The position numbers and the translations under genes were made by a program. A stretch of 64,000 nt of DNA from Sulfobacillus sp. (GTDB taxonomy: Bacteria; Bacillota; Sulfobacillia; Sulfobacillales; Sulfobacillaceae): positions 1 to 64,000 of the forward strand of contig DAIDDL010000008.1 of the NCBI GenBank assembly GCA_027309085.1, written 5' to 3'. The stretch's first letter is position 1. Every line of letters begins with the position of its first letter. This document shows positions 1 to 7,318 of this stretch, in pieces. A model generated the notes under the pieces. It had not been told where the DNA came from and ran no database searches. It saw nothing but the letters and a program-made list of their open reading frames with translations.

Positions 1-384
1 GCGGCCGTGCTGATGGCGCTGAGCGCCCTCATCGTCTGGCAGGCGGTGCGGGCCGGGCGGCAGCCGGGAGCCCGGGAACGGGTGGCGAGCCGGCTCAAAC
101 TGGCGGCAGGCTTGGGCCTCTTGGCGATGCTGGCCGTCATCTACCAGTGGGGGCTGCGCTACGCGTCCCCGCAGGGCCGGTTCGGGGAGATGTACTACAT
201 CATCTCGGGCGCGGACATTGTGTACGCGGTGATCGGGCTCATCATGCTGGGGATTGCGATCTTGCGCAATGCCCGCCAGGATATGGCGCCGGAGCGGTTC
301 TGGACGGCGGAGGCGAGCGCGTACTTCTGGGTGTACGTGGCGCTGGCCTGGATTGCCAGCTGGATTGTGGTGTTCCTGCTGTAA
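1..384 (+). CDS. Cytochrome c oxidase subunit III, C-terminal part (5' end outside window)
   Basis: The reading frame is open from base 1, so the true start lies upstream. The visible part has about four hydrophobic segments. The segment around 'GADIVYAVIGLIMLGIAIL' followed by 'ERFWTAEASAYFWVYVALAW' matches the last helices of heme-copper oxidase subunit III, where a helix with a GxH-type motif precedes an ExxxxYWHFVD-like helix. The family works in the membrane beside the catalytic subunit I of an O2-reducing terminal oxidase. The usual His positions are replaced (ADIVY, YFWVY), so it is a divergent member. It is followed after 45 nt by a small membrane protein and then a strong terminator, so this is the tail of an oxidase operon. 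Confidence in the family is good; the oxidase type is not determined. Confidence 0.72.
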   Translation, partial: AAVLMALSALIVWQAVRAGRQPGARERVASRLKLAAGLGLLAMLAVIYQWGLRYASPQGRFGEMYYIISGADIVYAVIGLIMLGIAILRNARQDMAPERFWTAEASAYFWVYVALAWIASWIVVFLL

Positions 385-429
385 ACGTAAAAAGAGCCGA
401 GAGAGTCAGGAAGAAAGGGCGAGATCACG

Positions 430-660
430 ATGGGAAATGGATTTTGGCCAACGTTGCCACTGAAGATCCCCTACAGCGAGGGCGTGCCGCACTGGTGGGA
501 CCCTGCCTGGTGGATCTTCCAGATTGTGGTGATGACGATTCTGCTGCTGACATTGCGCCGGGTCGCCATGAGCATTGACCGGAGTGACACCGCGGCCAAA
601 GCGAAGTCGGGCCGGCGCCCGGGCGCCGGCGCCGACCAGCCGCCATCAATTCCGGGCTGA
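430..660 (+). CDS. Small membrane protein, last gene of the oxidase operon
   Basis: 76 aa. A Trp-rich N-terminus (HWWDPAWW) leads into a single transmembrane helix (FQIVVMTILLLTL) and a short basic, Pro/Gly-rich tail. It starts 45 nt after the oxidase subunit III gene, with a purine-rich AAGAAAGGGCGAG stretch upstream of the ATG, and is followed 16 nt after its stop by an intrinsic terminator. Position, size and topology suggest a small accessory subunit of the oxidase. No family signature was recognised, so that role is inferred from context. Confidence 0.6.
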   Translation: MGNGFWPTLPLKIPYSEGVPHWWDPAWWIFQIVVMTILLLTLRRVAMSIDRSDTAAKAKSGRRPGAGADQPPSIPG

Positions 661-675
661 TTACGAACCGAATGC

Positions 676-716
676 GACAGGACGGGACGAGAAATCGTGC
701 CCGTCCTGTCTTTTTT
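676..716 (+). terminator. Intrinsic terminator of the oxidase operon
   Basis: Perfect 11-bp stem GACAGGACGGG / CCCGTCCTGTC with a 13-nt loop, followed immediately by TTTTTT. Confidence 0.93.
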
Positions 717-1092
717 GCGGGTACGGCAGCGAGAGCGACGTGGCAATAATTGCCAATCGAATTAGCCCGTGCCATAATGCCTGTGTGGAAATTTATGGAA
801 TTAACCAATCGGGGTGGGAACCGTCTGCGGCGAAATGGGAGGCAGCGCATCGCCCTAATATCCCCTGATGGCCGTACGGACTAGAAAAGCGAAATTTAAC
901 AAGCAAAAATCCAAAGGGGGAGGTTGCGAGGAAGCAGACACAGTTGGCAAGATGGCAGGCGGCAGCAGAGAGTCTTCAAGAGGGGACCGAGTGAAACCGA
1001 GACCAATGGCCGTGAGGGCGCCACGGCTCCTGCCGCTCCGCCGGATTTGGTTGTACCGATGTTCACAAGGCACCAGCAAGAGCTACAAAGGA
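717..1092. other. Intergenic stretch with no supported gene
   Basis: The short ORFs here overlap on both strands, lack ribosome binding sites and resemble no family. It separates the terminated oxidase operon from the regulatory repeat in front of the STAND gene. No clear promoter was identified. Confidence 0.6.
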
Positions 1093-1109
1093 TGAGACAA
1101 ATGTGAGAC
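1093..1109 (+). promoter_or_regulatory. Tandem TGAGAC direct repeat upstream of STAND regulator 1
   Basis: TGAGAC at 1093-1098 and again at 1104-1109 (period 11), about 130-145 nt before the chosen start of the STAND gene and just before an AT-rich stretch containing TTGATA. Three other genes in the window carry the same arrangement with period 12 in the same orientation. Probably an operator; the binding protein is unknown. Confidence 0.5.
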
Positions 1110-1236
1110 GTTTGTTGATACACAATGAATTAAAGTAAAACTACAGAAATGATAGGGACTACTCACCGGGCTGGCTGTGAGAGATCTGGGAGGGATGTGG
1201 CCTTTCCGGATGGTGGGTGTGGAGGAGGAATCGTCG

Positions 1237-3147
1237 GTGATCAGAGAAGCGGAATCATATAGTGACAGCAAAAATCCCATGGAACTGCTGCTCGGACGGG
1301 AAACGGAATGGCAGACGTTGACGGAGGTGCCCCGGCAGTCTTTGGCCCAGCGCCAGATTCTTTACCTGTGGGGACCGCCGGGATCAGGGAAATCCTACTT
1401 GCTGCAAAGATTTTTTGACACATTGGCTGACTGGCCTGGCGAAGTGGTGTTTACCGAGGCCCAGGATGGAGATTTGAGCTATGGGGACCTGGCGGCCGGG
1501 CCCGCTCAAGTGCACCAGACGAAAGGCCCGGAATCCCGGGCCCAGAGATTCGTGCATGCGGTAGAGGCGGTGGAAGACAAGTCGCAGCTGGTCTGGATTA
1601 TCGACGATTATGACGCATGGCACACGCAGCAGGCGTGGCTGTGGCCCAAGGTTGCGACGATGCGCCGCGCAGGCGCCTGCGTTATCTTGGCGGGACGGGA
1701 ATCTCCCCGGAGGCTATGGCCGGGGGAGCAGGCGACCTCTATCGTTTCGAGGCGGCTGAACGACTTTGATGCGGAAACTGCGACCCAGCTGTGCCGGGAC
1801 CTAAACGTCGAGGACCCGCACGTGATTCGCGAAGCCATTGCAATTTCCCGGGGACGCCCGCGCCTGTTGTGCACGATGGTGGACGGCTTCAAACTGCTGA
1901 CCGAGGATTGGCCCGCTGAGAATGACACGGAGCTGGAGCGGATGCGGCCGGGGATGGCATCGTTTCTACTGGAGCAGGTGTGTCATCCCGGCTCCCGGCG
2001 GTTGGCGTGGCGGGCTGGGCAAGGCAGTGACCGGGATGTCGATGCGCTGGTGGCTGCGGCCGCTATGACCCCGATGTTCAACCGCCAGCTTCTGACCGAG
2101 GTGGTAGGGTCGCCCGCTGTCCTGTCCTCGTGGGACGCCTTAGTGTCCTTGCCGTTCCTGGACGCCTATCAAGGAGGATTTTTCAGCATGCCGGCGACGC
2201 TCCGCATCCGGATCCGCCAGGCCGCGCAGCAGGCCCGGCCCTGGATGTGGGAACAGTGGACCCGCAAGATGGCCGCCTATTATCTGCACGATGCTCTGCA
2301 TAAGCAGACGACGCACACCGATGTCTTCTGGGACCGCATCCTCCCCCTCATCCGCACCAAAATTGGCAACCCATTGTTCGCGGAGGACGAGTGGCTGGAT
2401 GGCAATTTCAGGCTGACATGGGGCAGACTCTCCGAACTGCCGGGACTCACGTATGACATGGCTGACCCCTTATACGCCCAGGCTGAGGTGCTGACGGCAT
2501 TTCACCACGACGGCACGGCGGCAGGCTACGCGGTGGTGGACCGGAGCCGGGAGACCATGCTGGTGATTCATGACGTGGTGGAGACGTTTGGCGAGCCATT
2601 TGTCGGACCGATGCTGTTTTCGGTGCTGATGCGGCAATTCCCCTCCCTGGGCAAGGTGCTGTGCGCGGCCAAAATGCAGTCCACCACGCGAATGGCGCCG
2701 ATTCTGGACCATGTGGGCTTCGGCCTGCCGATTTGCAAGGAGGATACGGCCCCTGTGCGCATGCTGGATCTGGAAACCCTAGGCTATCACGCCTGGCTGG
2801 CTCATATTTTGCGCGCTCCCCAGGCGACGGCGCCGGAGAAACCCGTGCCGGTGATTCAGGAAGCCTTGCAGGTGCTGTCCCAGGAATCCCAGTTGGAGGA
2901 AACGGCCCTGGCGGCGTATTGGCAGCAGGTGGGGGGTCAAGGCGGAGTGCAGGCATGGTTCCTGGATGCCCTGACGTCCGCGGACCTGGGTGCAGCCATC
3001 GGGGGCAAGACACTTCTGGCGTTGTACTATCTGGATAAGCAGGGGACGCATGAAGAGCTGGCGGAGCGGCTGCACCTGTCCCGGGCCACATACTTCCGCA
3101 ATCACCGGACCGCTCTGGACCGGATGGCGCAGGCGCTGTTTGGCTGA
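1237..3147 (+). CDS. STAND-type ATPase transcriptional regulator (paralogue 1)
   Basis: 636 aa from GTG 1237, chosen because GGAGGAGG lies 8 nt upstream; the ORF track's GTG at 1177 lacks a site. A Walker A motif GPPGSGKS sits near residue 50 and a Walker B-like 'LVWIIDDYD' near residue 125, followed by a winged-helix-like region. A middle part (about residues 420-520) resembles a GNAT-like fold ('GYAVVDRSRETMLVIHDVV'). The C-terminus ends in a helix-turn-helix-like 'HEELAERLHLSRATYFRNH'. The whole architecture recurs at 37283-39331. Such proteins couple NTP binding to DNA binding in the cytoplasm. The gene converges on a LuxR/GGDEF-like regulator, sharing a hairpin terminator. A tandem TGAGAC element precedes it. 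The target and signal are unknown. Confidence 0.7.
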   Translation: MIREAESYSDSKNPMELLLGRETEWQTLTEVPRQSLAQRQILYLWGPPGSGKSYLLQRFFDTLADWPGEVVFTEAQDGDLSYGDLAAGPAQVHQTKGPESRAQRFVHAVEAVEDKSQLVWIIDDYDAWHTQQAWLWPKVATMRRAGACVILAGRESPRRLWPGEQATSIVSRRLNDFDAETATQLCRDLNVEDPHVIREAIAISRGRPRLLCTMVDGFKLLTEDWPAENDTELERMRPGMASFLLEQVCHPGSRRLAWRAGQGSDRDVDALVAAAAMTPMFNRQLLTEVVGSPAVLSSWDALVSLPFLDAYQGGFFSMPATLRIRIRQAAQQARPWMWEQWTRKMAAYYLHDALHKQTTHTDVFWDRILPLIRTKIGNPLFAEDEWLDGNFRLTWGRLSELPGLTYDMADPLYAQAEVLTAFHHDGTAAGYAVVDRSRETMLVIHDVVETFGEPFVGPMLFSVLMRQFPSLGKVLCAAKMQSTTRMAPILDHVGFGLPICKEDTAPVRMLDLETLGYHAWLAHILRAPQATAPEKPVPVIQEALQVLSQESQLEETALAAYWQQVGGQGGVQAWFLDALTSADLGAAIGGKTLLALYYLDKQGTHEELAERLHLSRATYFRNHRTALDRMAQALFG

Positions 3148-3158
3148 GGGAATGGAAG

Positions 3159-3195
3159 AAGAGAACGCCGCCTACTGTCCGGGCGGCGTTCTCTT
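3159..3195. terminator. Bidirectional hairpin between convergent regulators, inside the 3' end of the minus-strand gene
   Basis: A perfect 14-bp inverted repeat AAGAGAACGCCGCC / GGCGGCGTTCTCTT with a 9-nt loop. It starts 12 nt after the plus-strand stop. Most of it encodes the last codons of the minus-strand gene, whose stop lies in the loop/stem. On the minus strand it is followed by a pyrimidine-rich CTTCTTCC. Confidence 0.75.
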
Positions 3196-3855
3196 GTGAG
3201 AGGCGGAATAGAAGACGACTTGCGCGTAGTCTTCAAGGGCCAGGCGCCGGGACTTCTGGATGGCCTCTCCGAAGTCCTCCCCTGGCCCCGACAAGGTGTA
3301 CCCGACGCCAAATGGCGATTGCCAGGAACGCTCACCGGCGATGCGCCGAGCGACAGCTTGGGCGTCCGCCGAGCGCGCCGCGGGGAGGAAAATGAGCCAT
3401 TCTTTCCGGTCCCAATCGATGATGGCGTCATAATCACGGACGTGCTGTGGAAGATGTGGAGCTATACCATGGGGTCCTGTCCCGTGATTGTCGGGAGAGT
3501 CCATCACCAACACATACACATACGCCCAGCAAGGGTCCAGACGGGTCTGGCTGCGTCTGATATAGGCGTGAATGCGTGCCTCACCGGCCTTGCGGGTCAG
3601 GATGCGACTAGGGGATTCGGCGGGAAACTGCGGTACATTCTGAATTGGCGAGGAATGCAGCGCTGCTGGCCATGCGGCTAGCAGCTTTCTCAATCCCCGG
3701 TGGACGTAGCGCGTGGCACTACTCGGAGATGTATGCATCATCTGGCCTATTGCAGCAGCCTTGTGTCCCTGAGCGGCAAGTTGAATGGCTTCGAGCTCCA
3801 TGGGTGTCAGCGCAGGGATGGCTGCCTCATCTTTTTCATATGCTTTCCGGGACAT
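3172..3855 (-). CDS. LuxR-type HTH regulator with C-terminal degenerate GGDEF-like domain
   Basis: 227 aa. Residues about 16-60 form a GerE/LuxR-type helix-turn-helix ('LTPMELEAIQLAAQGHKA ... SSATRYVHRGLRKLL'). Residues about 95-215 have the strand/helix order of a GGDEF domain, ending with 'GVGYTLSGPGEDFGEAIQKS', but no GGDEF signature, so catalysis is unlikely and a sensory or c-di-GMP/nucleotide-related role is possible. The gene converges on STAND regulator 1, and its last codons lie in the shared terminator stem. Upstream at 3924-3948 is a TGAGAC repeat cluster, also found before both LPEVP-tail genes. The HTH call is firm; the C-terminal call is by fold pattern only. Confidence 0.68.
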   Translation of the reverse strand: MSRKAYEKDEAAIPALTPMELEAIQLAAQGHKAAAIGQMMHTSPSSATRYVHRGLRKLLAAWPAALHSSPIQNVPQFPAESPSRILTRKAGEARIHAYIRRSQTRLDPCWAYVYVLVMDSPDNHGTGPHGIAPHLPQHVRDYDAIIDWDRKEWLIFLPAARSADAQAVARRIAGERSWQSPFGVGYTLSGPGEDFGEAIQKSRRLALEDYAQVVFYSASHKRTPPGQ

Positions 3856-3923
3856 GCGGACTCGCCTTCTCTGCTCAGCTAATGCATTAAAACAACGTCT
3901 TGAGTGTAAAGGCTCGGGCGAGG

Positions 3924-3948
3924 TGAGACAGTCTCACGAAATGTCTCA
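3924..3948 (-). promoter_or_regulatory. TGAGAC direct repeat plus inverted repeat upstream of the LuxR-type regulator
   Basis: Read towards the gene: TGAGAC-ATTTCG-TGAGAC (period 12), directly followed by an inverted copy so that TGAGAC-A-GTCTCA forms a near-palindrome on the plus strand. It lies 70-93 nt before the start codon. A possible promoter follows (TTTACA ... TAATGC at about 3880-3910 on the minus strand). Likely an operator, perhaps autoregulatory. Confidence 0.52.
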
Positions 3949-4129
3949 TTCTGATGTGCTGCGCCAAGGTTTAACTCGTACTCCATCGGAACCCAAGCAC
4001 GCAGGTCATGAGTGGGCCAACTGTCATGCGCGGAGGTGAACAAGAGGAAGGCAACATGGATCTCTGCGCATGTTGTGGGGACCGAGTGAAGGCTATGGTG
4101 AATGTACTACTCGGTCCCCGGGCAACAAG

Positions 4130-4336
4130 TCATACTTGTGCTGCATACTCTCTTGGATGATCCGCATTCAATTTTTGCAAGCACTTTGGACACAGCAACG
4201 CATCAAGTCGAAGTTCGTGGCCCGCAACTGCGGAAAGCCTGACGTTGTGCCACGAACGGATATCTGGCAATTGTCCCTGCCATGATTTTCTTCTGGCGGT
4301 TCCAACAACTTCCAATCCGCAAATATCGCATCCCAT
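4130..4336 (-). CDS. Small zinc-ribbon-like protein
   Basis: 68 aa with CxxC near the N-terminus (CDICG) and a second CxxC (CPKCL) about 45 residues later, a spacing typical of a zinc ribbon or zinc knuckle. AAGGAG sits 8 nt before the ATG, which supports it as a real gene despite its size. It has no operon partner: the next gene upstream is divergent. Function is unknown; a nucleic-acid-binding or metal-site role is only a guess. Confidence 0.55.
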   Translation of the reverse strand: MGCDICGLEVVGTARRKSWQGQLPDIRSWHNVRLSAVAGHELRLDALLCPKCLQKLNADHPREYAAQV

Positions 4337-4610
4337 TGTTTGTGCTCCTTGTTATAGTAATGTGTTGGTCAATGACAAGAAAAATATATCTTATGCCATC
4401 AGTATTTAAAGTCTCATGGCATATCCCAATCTCTATCTCGATCGGCCATGCTGCGTAAAAGATAAAACGCCTTCGCATCGGGGAGAGGGGAGAGCTCAGA
4501 ATCTAGTCCAGCTGCGTCCAACTTGGTAAGGCAATCGGGCTAGTCCAACGAAGGAACGGTTTGAACCGCCGGCGATACTGGAATTGCGACAGCCACTGGT
4601 ACTGTTATGT

Positions 4611-4652
4611 CCTCGACGCTTTGGTACCGTACCAGGTACGAAAGCGTCGAGG
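4611..4652. repeat. Long inverted repeat in the leader of the glycosyltransferase gene
   Basis: CCTCGACGCTTTGGTACC / GGTACGAAAGCGTCGAGG: 18-bp arms with one mismatch and a 6-nt loop, ending 12 nt before the GTG start at 4665. There is no T-run. It could be an attenuator, a protein-binding site or a mobile-element end. The rest of 4337-4664 shows nothing else recognisable. Confidence 0.6.
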
Positions 4653-4664
4653 GGGGAGTAGGGA

Positions 4665-5489
4665 GTGAATGGTCGCCCGACGGCAAGATCACCCATGGTG
4701 GTGAACGGATCCATAGGTCCCGAGACGAATGTGATAGGCGTGGTCATTCCGACTTATAACGAAGTCGAGAATATTGATCCATTAGTGAATGGGCTATTGA
4801 GCAGGGAATCACTTCACGTCATTTTTATTGATGACGGATCTACCGATGGGACCCAGGAATGTATTAAAGAATGGGAAAATCGCGAACCTAGCCGCGTTTT
4901 TTTATTGGCACGAGATCATAAGCTTGGACTGGCAACGGCTTATCTTACAGGATTCCATTATCTTATGACAAACCCTTCTATCAGATGGATTGCTCAGATG
5001 GATGCTGATGGCTCTCACAATGTTGATGACCTTTTCAAGATGGTTGCCGTGGGTTCTACAGGGTATGACCTTGTTGTTGGGTCGCGTTATGTTGATGGTG
5101 GACAGACGGTAAACTGGGCACGGATGCGACGCTGGGTGTCAAGAGCAGGATCGTTATACAGTAGCTTCCTACTCCAGTGCTCAGTAAATGATATGACCGG
5201 AGGGTTTAAATTATGGGATCGGGACTTACTGCGAAATCTTCCGCTAGAGGCTGTTAGGTCTACTGGATATGGTTTTCAGATAGAAATGAATTATTTGGCA
5301 ATGTTGGCCGGTGCTTGCGTGACCGAAGTCCCTATAACCTTTCGAGAACGCATACACGGAAAATCAAAAATGTCCTGGAAAATAGCTCTTGAAGCATTAA
5401 TCATGGTTTGGCGACTACGAATGCACCGAATGAAGCTTCAAGGTCGGATTGACCAGAATGCTAGAGTGATTAACTTAAGGCGAACGTAA
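4665..5489 (+). CDS. Family 2 glycosyltransferase, polyprenyl-phosphate mannosyltransferase (DPM1)-like
   Basis: 274 aa (GTG start after a GGGGGGAG-rich stretch; ATG 4695 is an alternative). GT-A signatures are clear: 'VVIPTYNEVENI' at about residue 25, 'IDDGSTDGT' about 55, 'QMDADGSH' (DxD) about 110, 'VGSRYVDGG' about 140, and a C-terminal 'ERIHGKSKMSWKIALEA'. These match enzymes that load a sugar from a nucleotide donor onto a polyprenyl phosphate at the cytoplasmic membrane face. There is no C-terminal membrane domain. The next gene, a many-spanning protein, could be the acceptor-side glycosyltransferase. The base composition is visibly more AT-rich than its neighbours, pointing to horizontal origin. 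Confidence 0.85.
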   Translation: MNGRPTARSPMVVNGSIGPETNVIGVVIPTYNEVENIDPLVNGLLSRESLHVIFIDDGSTDGTQECIKEWENREPSRVFLLARDHKLGLATAYLTGFHYLMTNPSIRWIAQMDADGSHNVDDLFKMVAVGSTGYDLVVGSRYVDGGQTVNWARMRRWVSRAGSLYSSFLLQCSVNDMTGGFKLWDRDLLRNLPLEAVRSTGYGFQIEMNYLAMLAGACVTEVPITFRERIHGKSKMSWKIALEALIMVWRLRMHRMKLQGRIDQNARVINLRRT

Positions 5490-5561
5490 AACGCCTCTCT
5501 GTGTCACGTGACAATGTCAAAGTTGCACTACTGATCTGATTAAATTACACGGGAGAAAGAT

Positions 5562-7202
5562 ATGAGCGCTATGCCGAAATCGCTTCAAAGGAAAAATACT
5601 TCGTCGTCCCCTAGCCCAGAAAGCGAAGGCTCTGGCCTGAGGAAATCGCGGTTGAATGAACGGAGCATTATGGCAATCGGTACATTGCTATTGTACATTG
5701 GACTTGGTGCTTATTTGACATTTCACGTACACTATTATTCAGGAGATTCTGCATCCCGCGTTGCCAATGCCTATTACGTGATTTTCGGACGGAATGCGCA
5801 TTTAGGAGCTGTTGGCTTTGTGTGGAATCCTTTACCTAGTATATTCGAACTGCCTTTCGTATCCCTATATTCATTTTGGCCAGCACTAGTAAGTAAAGCA
5901 TTTGCTGGAGATATCGTTTCTGCGATTTTTGGAACGATAGGTGTCCTAGCGCTTATGAGAATATTGAATAATTTACGAGCCCCTAGGTTTGGAGTTATAC
6001 TGATCGCTGTCGTGTACGCGCTTAATCCATTAATCGCTCTCTATGCAGCTAATGGTATGTCTGACTTGATGTTCGTATCCTGCACGTTGGCCAGTTTTAG
6101 CGGTGTGTTAGATTATCTGACCACTAATTCTCTGAGTCGACTGAGCGCGGGCGCTTTTTGGATTGCCATAGGATTTGGAATGCGTTACGGGGCTGTGCCC
6201 TTTGGGGCGTTTATGATTATCGGGTTAATTATCGGATTGTTGGGCCGCGTAAAACCATCTCGCTGGATGGGGGCGGCCGTTATCCTGGGCGCCCCGGTCG
6301 TTTACGCAGGAGGTTTGTGGATGTATTTTAGTTGGATGATAATGAAAAATCCACTCTATTTCCTAGACTCATCCTACGGGAATTTGGCCCAAACCTCTAC
6401 GGGTACATACGTAACGCGGAGCACTACATTGGCCATGCATCATGTGCTGGGAACGCTCCTATACGTGGGCCACTTCACCTTTCTCTTTTGGCCTATTCTT
6501 CTCGGTATTCCTCTGACGGCGTTCTTTTTATTTGGAACCAAACGTGATCCGCGTGCTGCTATTTTATTAGCGGGAACTCTTGGGGCTGTGACCTTGGAGT
6601 TAATATTTGTCTACAAGGGAAGCCTTGCTCCATGGGATCGGTTTTATATAAGTTTCATTCCGAATGGGATTCTGTTGTGTGCTTTTGGTATATCCAAGGT
6701 CACAAAAAGTTACACAGACTTTACTAAATACCTGATTTGGTTTGTGGCCGTTTTGGTCTTTGCTGCGGGCGACGTGGGGACTGTGCTGTCTCTCCAGACG
6801 AAGGCTCTGGGGCATCCCGATGGGCGTGTCATTGATACCGCGTGGGCTGGAAAGATTTATCCGGTCGATCCATTCCACTCTTCCCATGCCATCATTCGCT
6901 ACCTTTCCGATCATCCTCACCTCACAGTTCTTGTTGACACGTTTCGAGGCTATTCGCTCGTGATGCGCGCTCCTCATCTGAACCAATTTGTTATTGACTC
7001 TGACTATGATTTTCAGGAGATTCTCCATAACCCCAGAGGACGTGTGGATGCCTTTCTGGTCCCGGAACCATCGGGTGTAGGAAAGCTTGATGCAATAAAT
7101 AGGGCGTGGCCGGGAATGTGGTCAGGGCACGTGCAGTGGGCTATTTTGATTAAGTCTTTTCCGAACTGGCGACTGTATGCCATAACGGAAAACGCTCCCT
7201 GA
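5562..7202 (+). CDS. Polytopic membrane protein, PMT/GT39-like glycosyltransferase
   Basis: 546 aa with roughly ten to twelve hydrophobic helices. The first periplasmic loop carries 'YYSGDSASRVANAYY', with acidic residues placed as in the Asp-containing first loop of dolichol/polyprenol-phosphate-dependent (GT-C) glycosyltransferases. The C-terminal soluble part (after about residue 420) contains 'LVDTFRGYSLVMRAPHLN'. A GGGAGAAAG site lies just before the ATG. It follows the DPM1-like gene by 72 nt and shares its AT-rich composition, so both were probably acquired together and act on the same lipid-linked sugar. The acceptor is unknown; exopolysaccharide or protein glycosylation are both possible. 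Confidence 0.68.
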   Translation: MSAMPKSLQRKNTSSSPSPESEGSGLRKSRLNERSIMAIGTLLLYIGLGAYLTFHVHYYSGDSASRVANAYYVIFGRNAHLGAVGFVWNPLPSIFELPFVSLYSFWPALVSKAFAGDIVSAIFGTIGVLALMRILNNLRAPRFGVILIAVVYALNPLIALYAANGMSDLMFVSCTLASFSGVLDYLTTNSLSRLSAGAFWIAIGFGMRYGAVPFGAFMIIGLIIGLLGRVKPSRWMGAAVILGAPVVYAGGLWMYFSWMIMKNPLYFLDSSYGNLAQTSTGTYVTRSTTLAMHHVLGTLLYVGHFTFLFWPILLGIPLTAFFLFGTKRDPRAAILLAGTLGAVTLELIFVYKGSLAPWDRFYISFIPNGILLCAFGISKVTKSYTDFTKYLIWFVAVLVFAAGDVGTVLSLQTKALGHPDGRVIDTAWAGKIYPVDPFHSSHAIIRYLSDHPHLTVLVDTFRGYSLVMRAPHLNQFVIDSDYDFQEILHNPRGRVDAFLVPEPSGVGKLDAINRAWPGMWSGHVQWAILIKSFPNWRLYAITENAP

Positions 7203-7227
7203 GGAACCGAGAAGAACAAAGCAAAAG

Positions 7228-7263
7228 CGACATATTCCGACGAGACACCCTCGCAATATGTCG
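7228..7263 (+). terminator. Probable terminator after the glycosyltransferase pair
   Basis: CGACATATT / AATATGTCG inverted repeat with an 18-nt loop, 25 nt after the stop, followed by TGGCCTTTT. Confidence 0.6.
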
Positions 7264-7318
7264 TGGCCTTTTGGGAATGATGGTGGGACATAGTGACTGT
7301 GACTAAATAACTCTTTAG

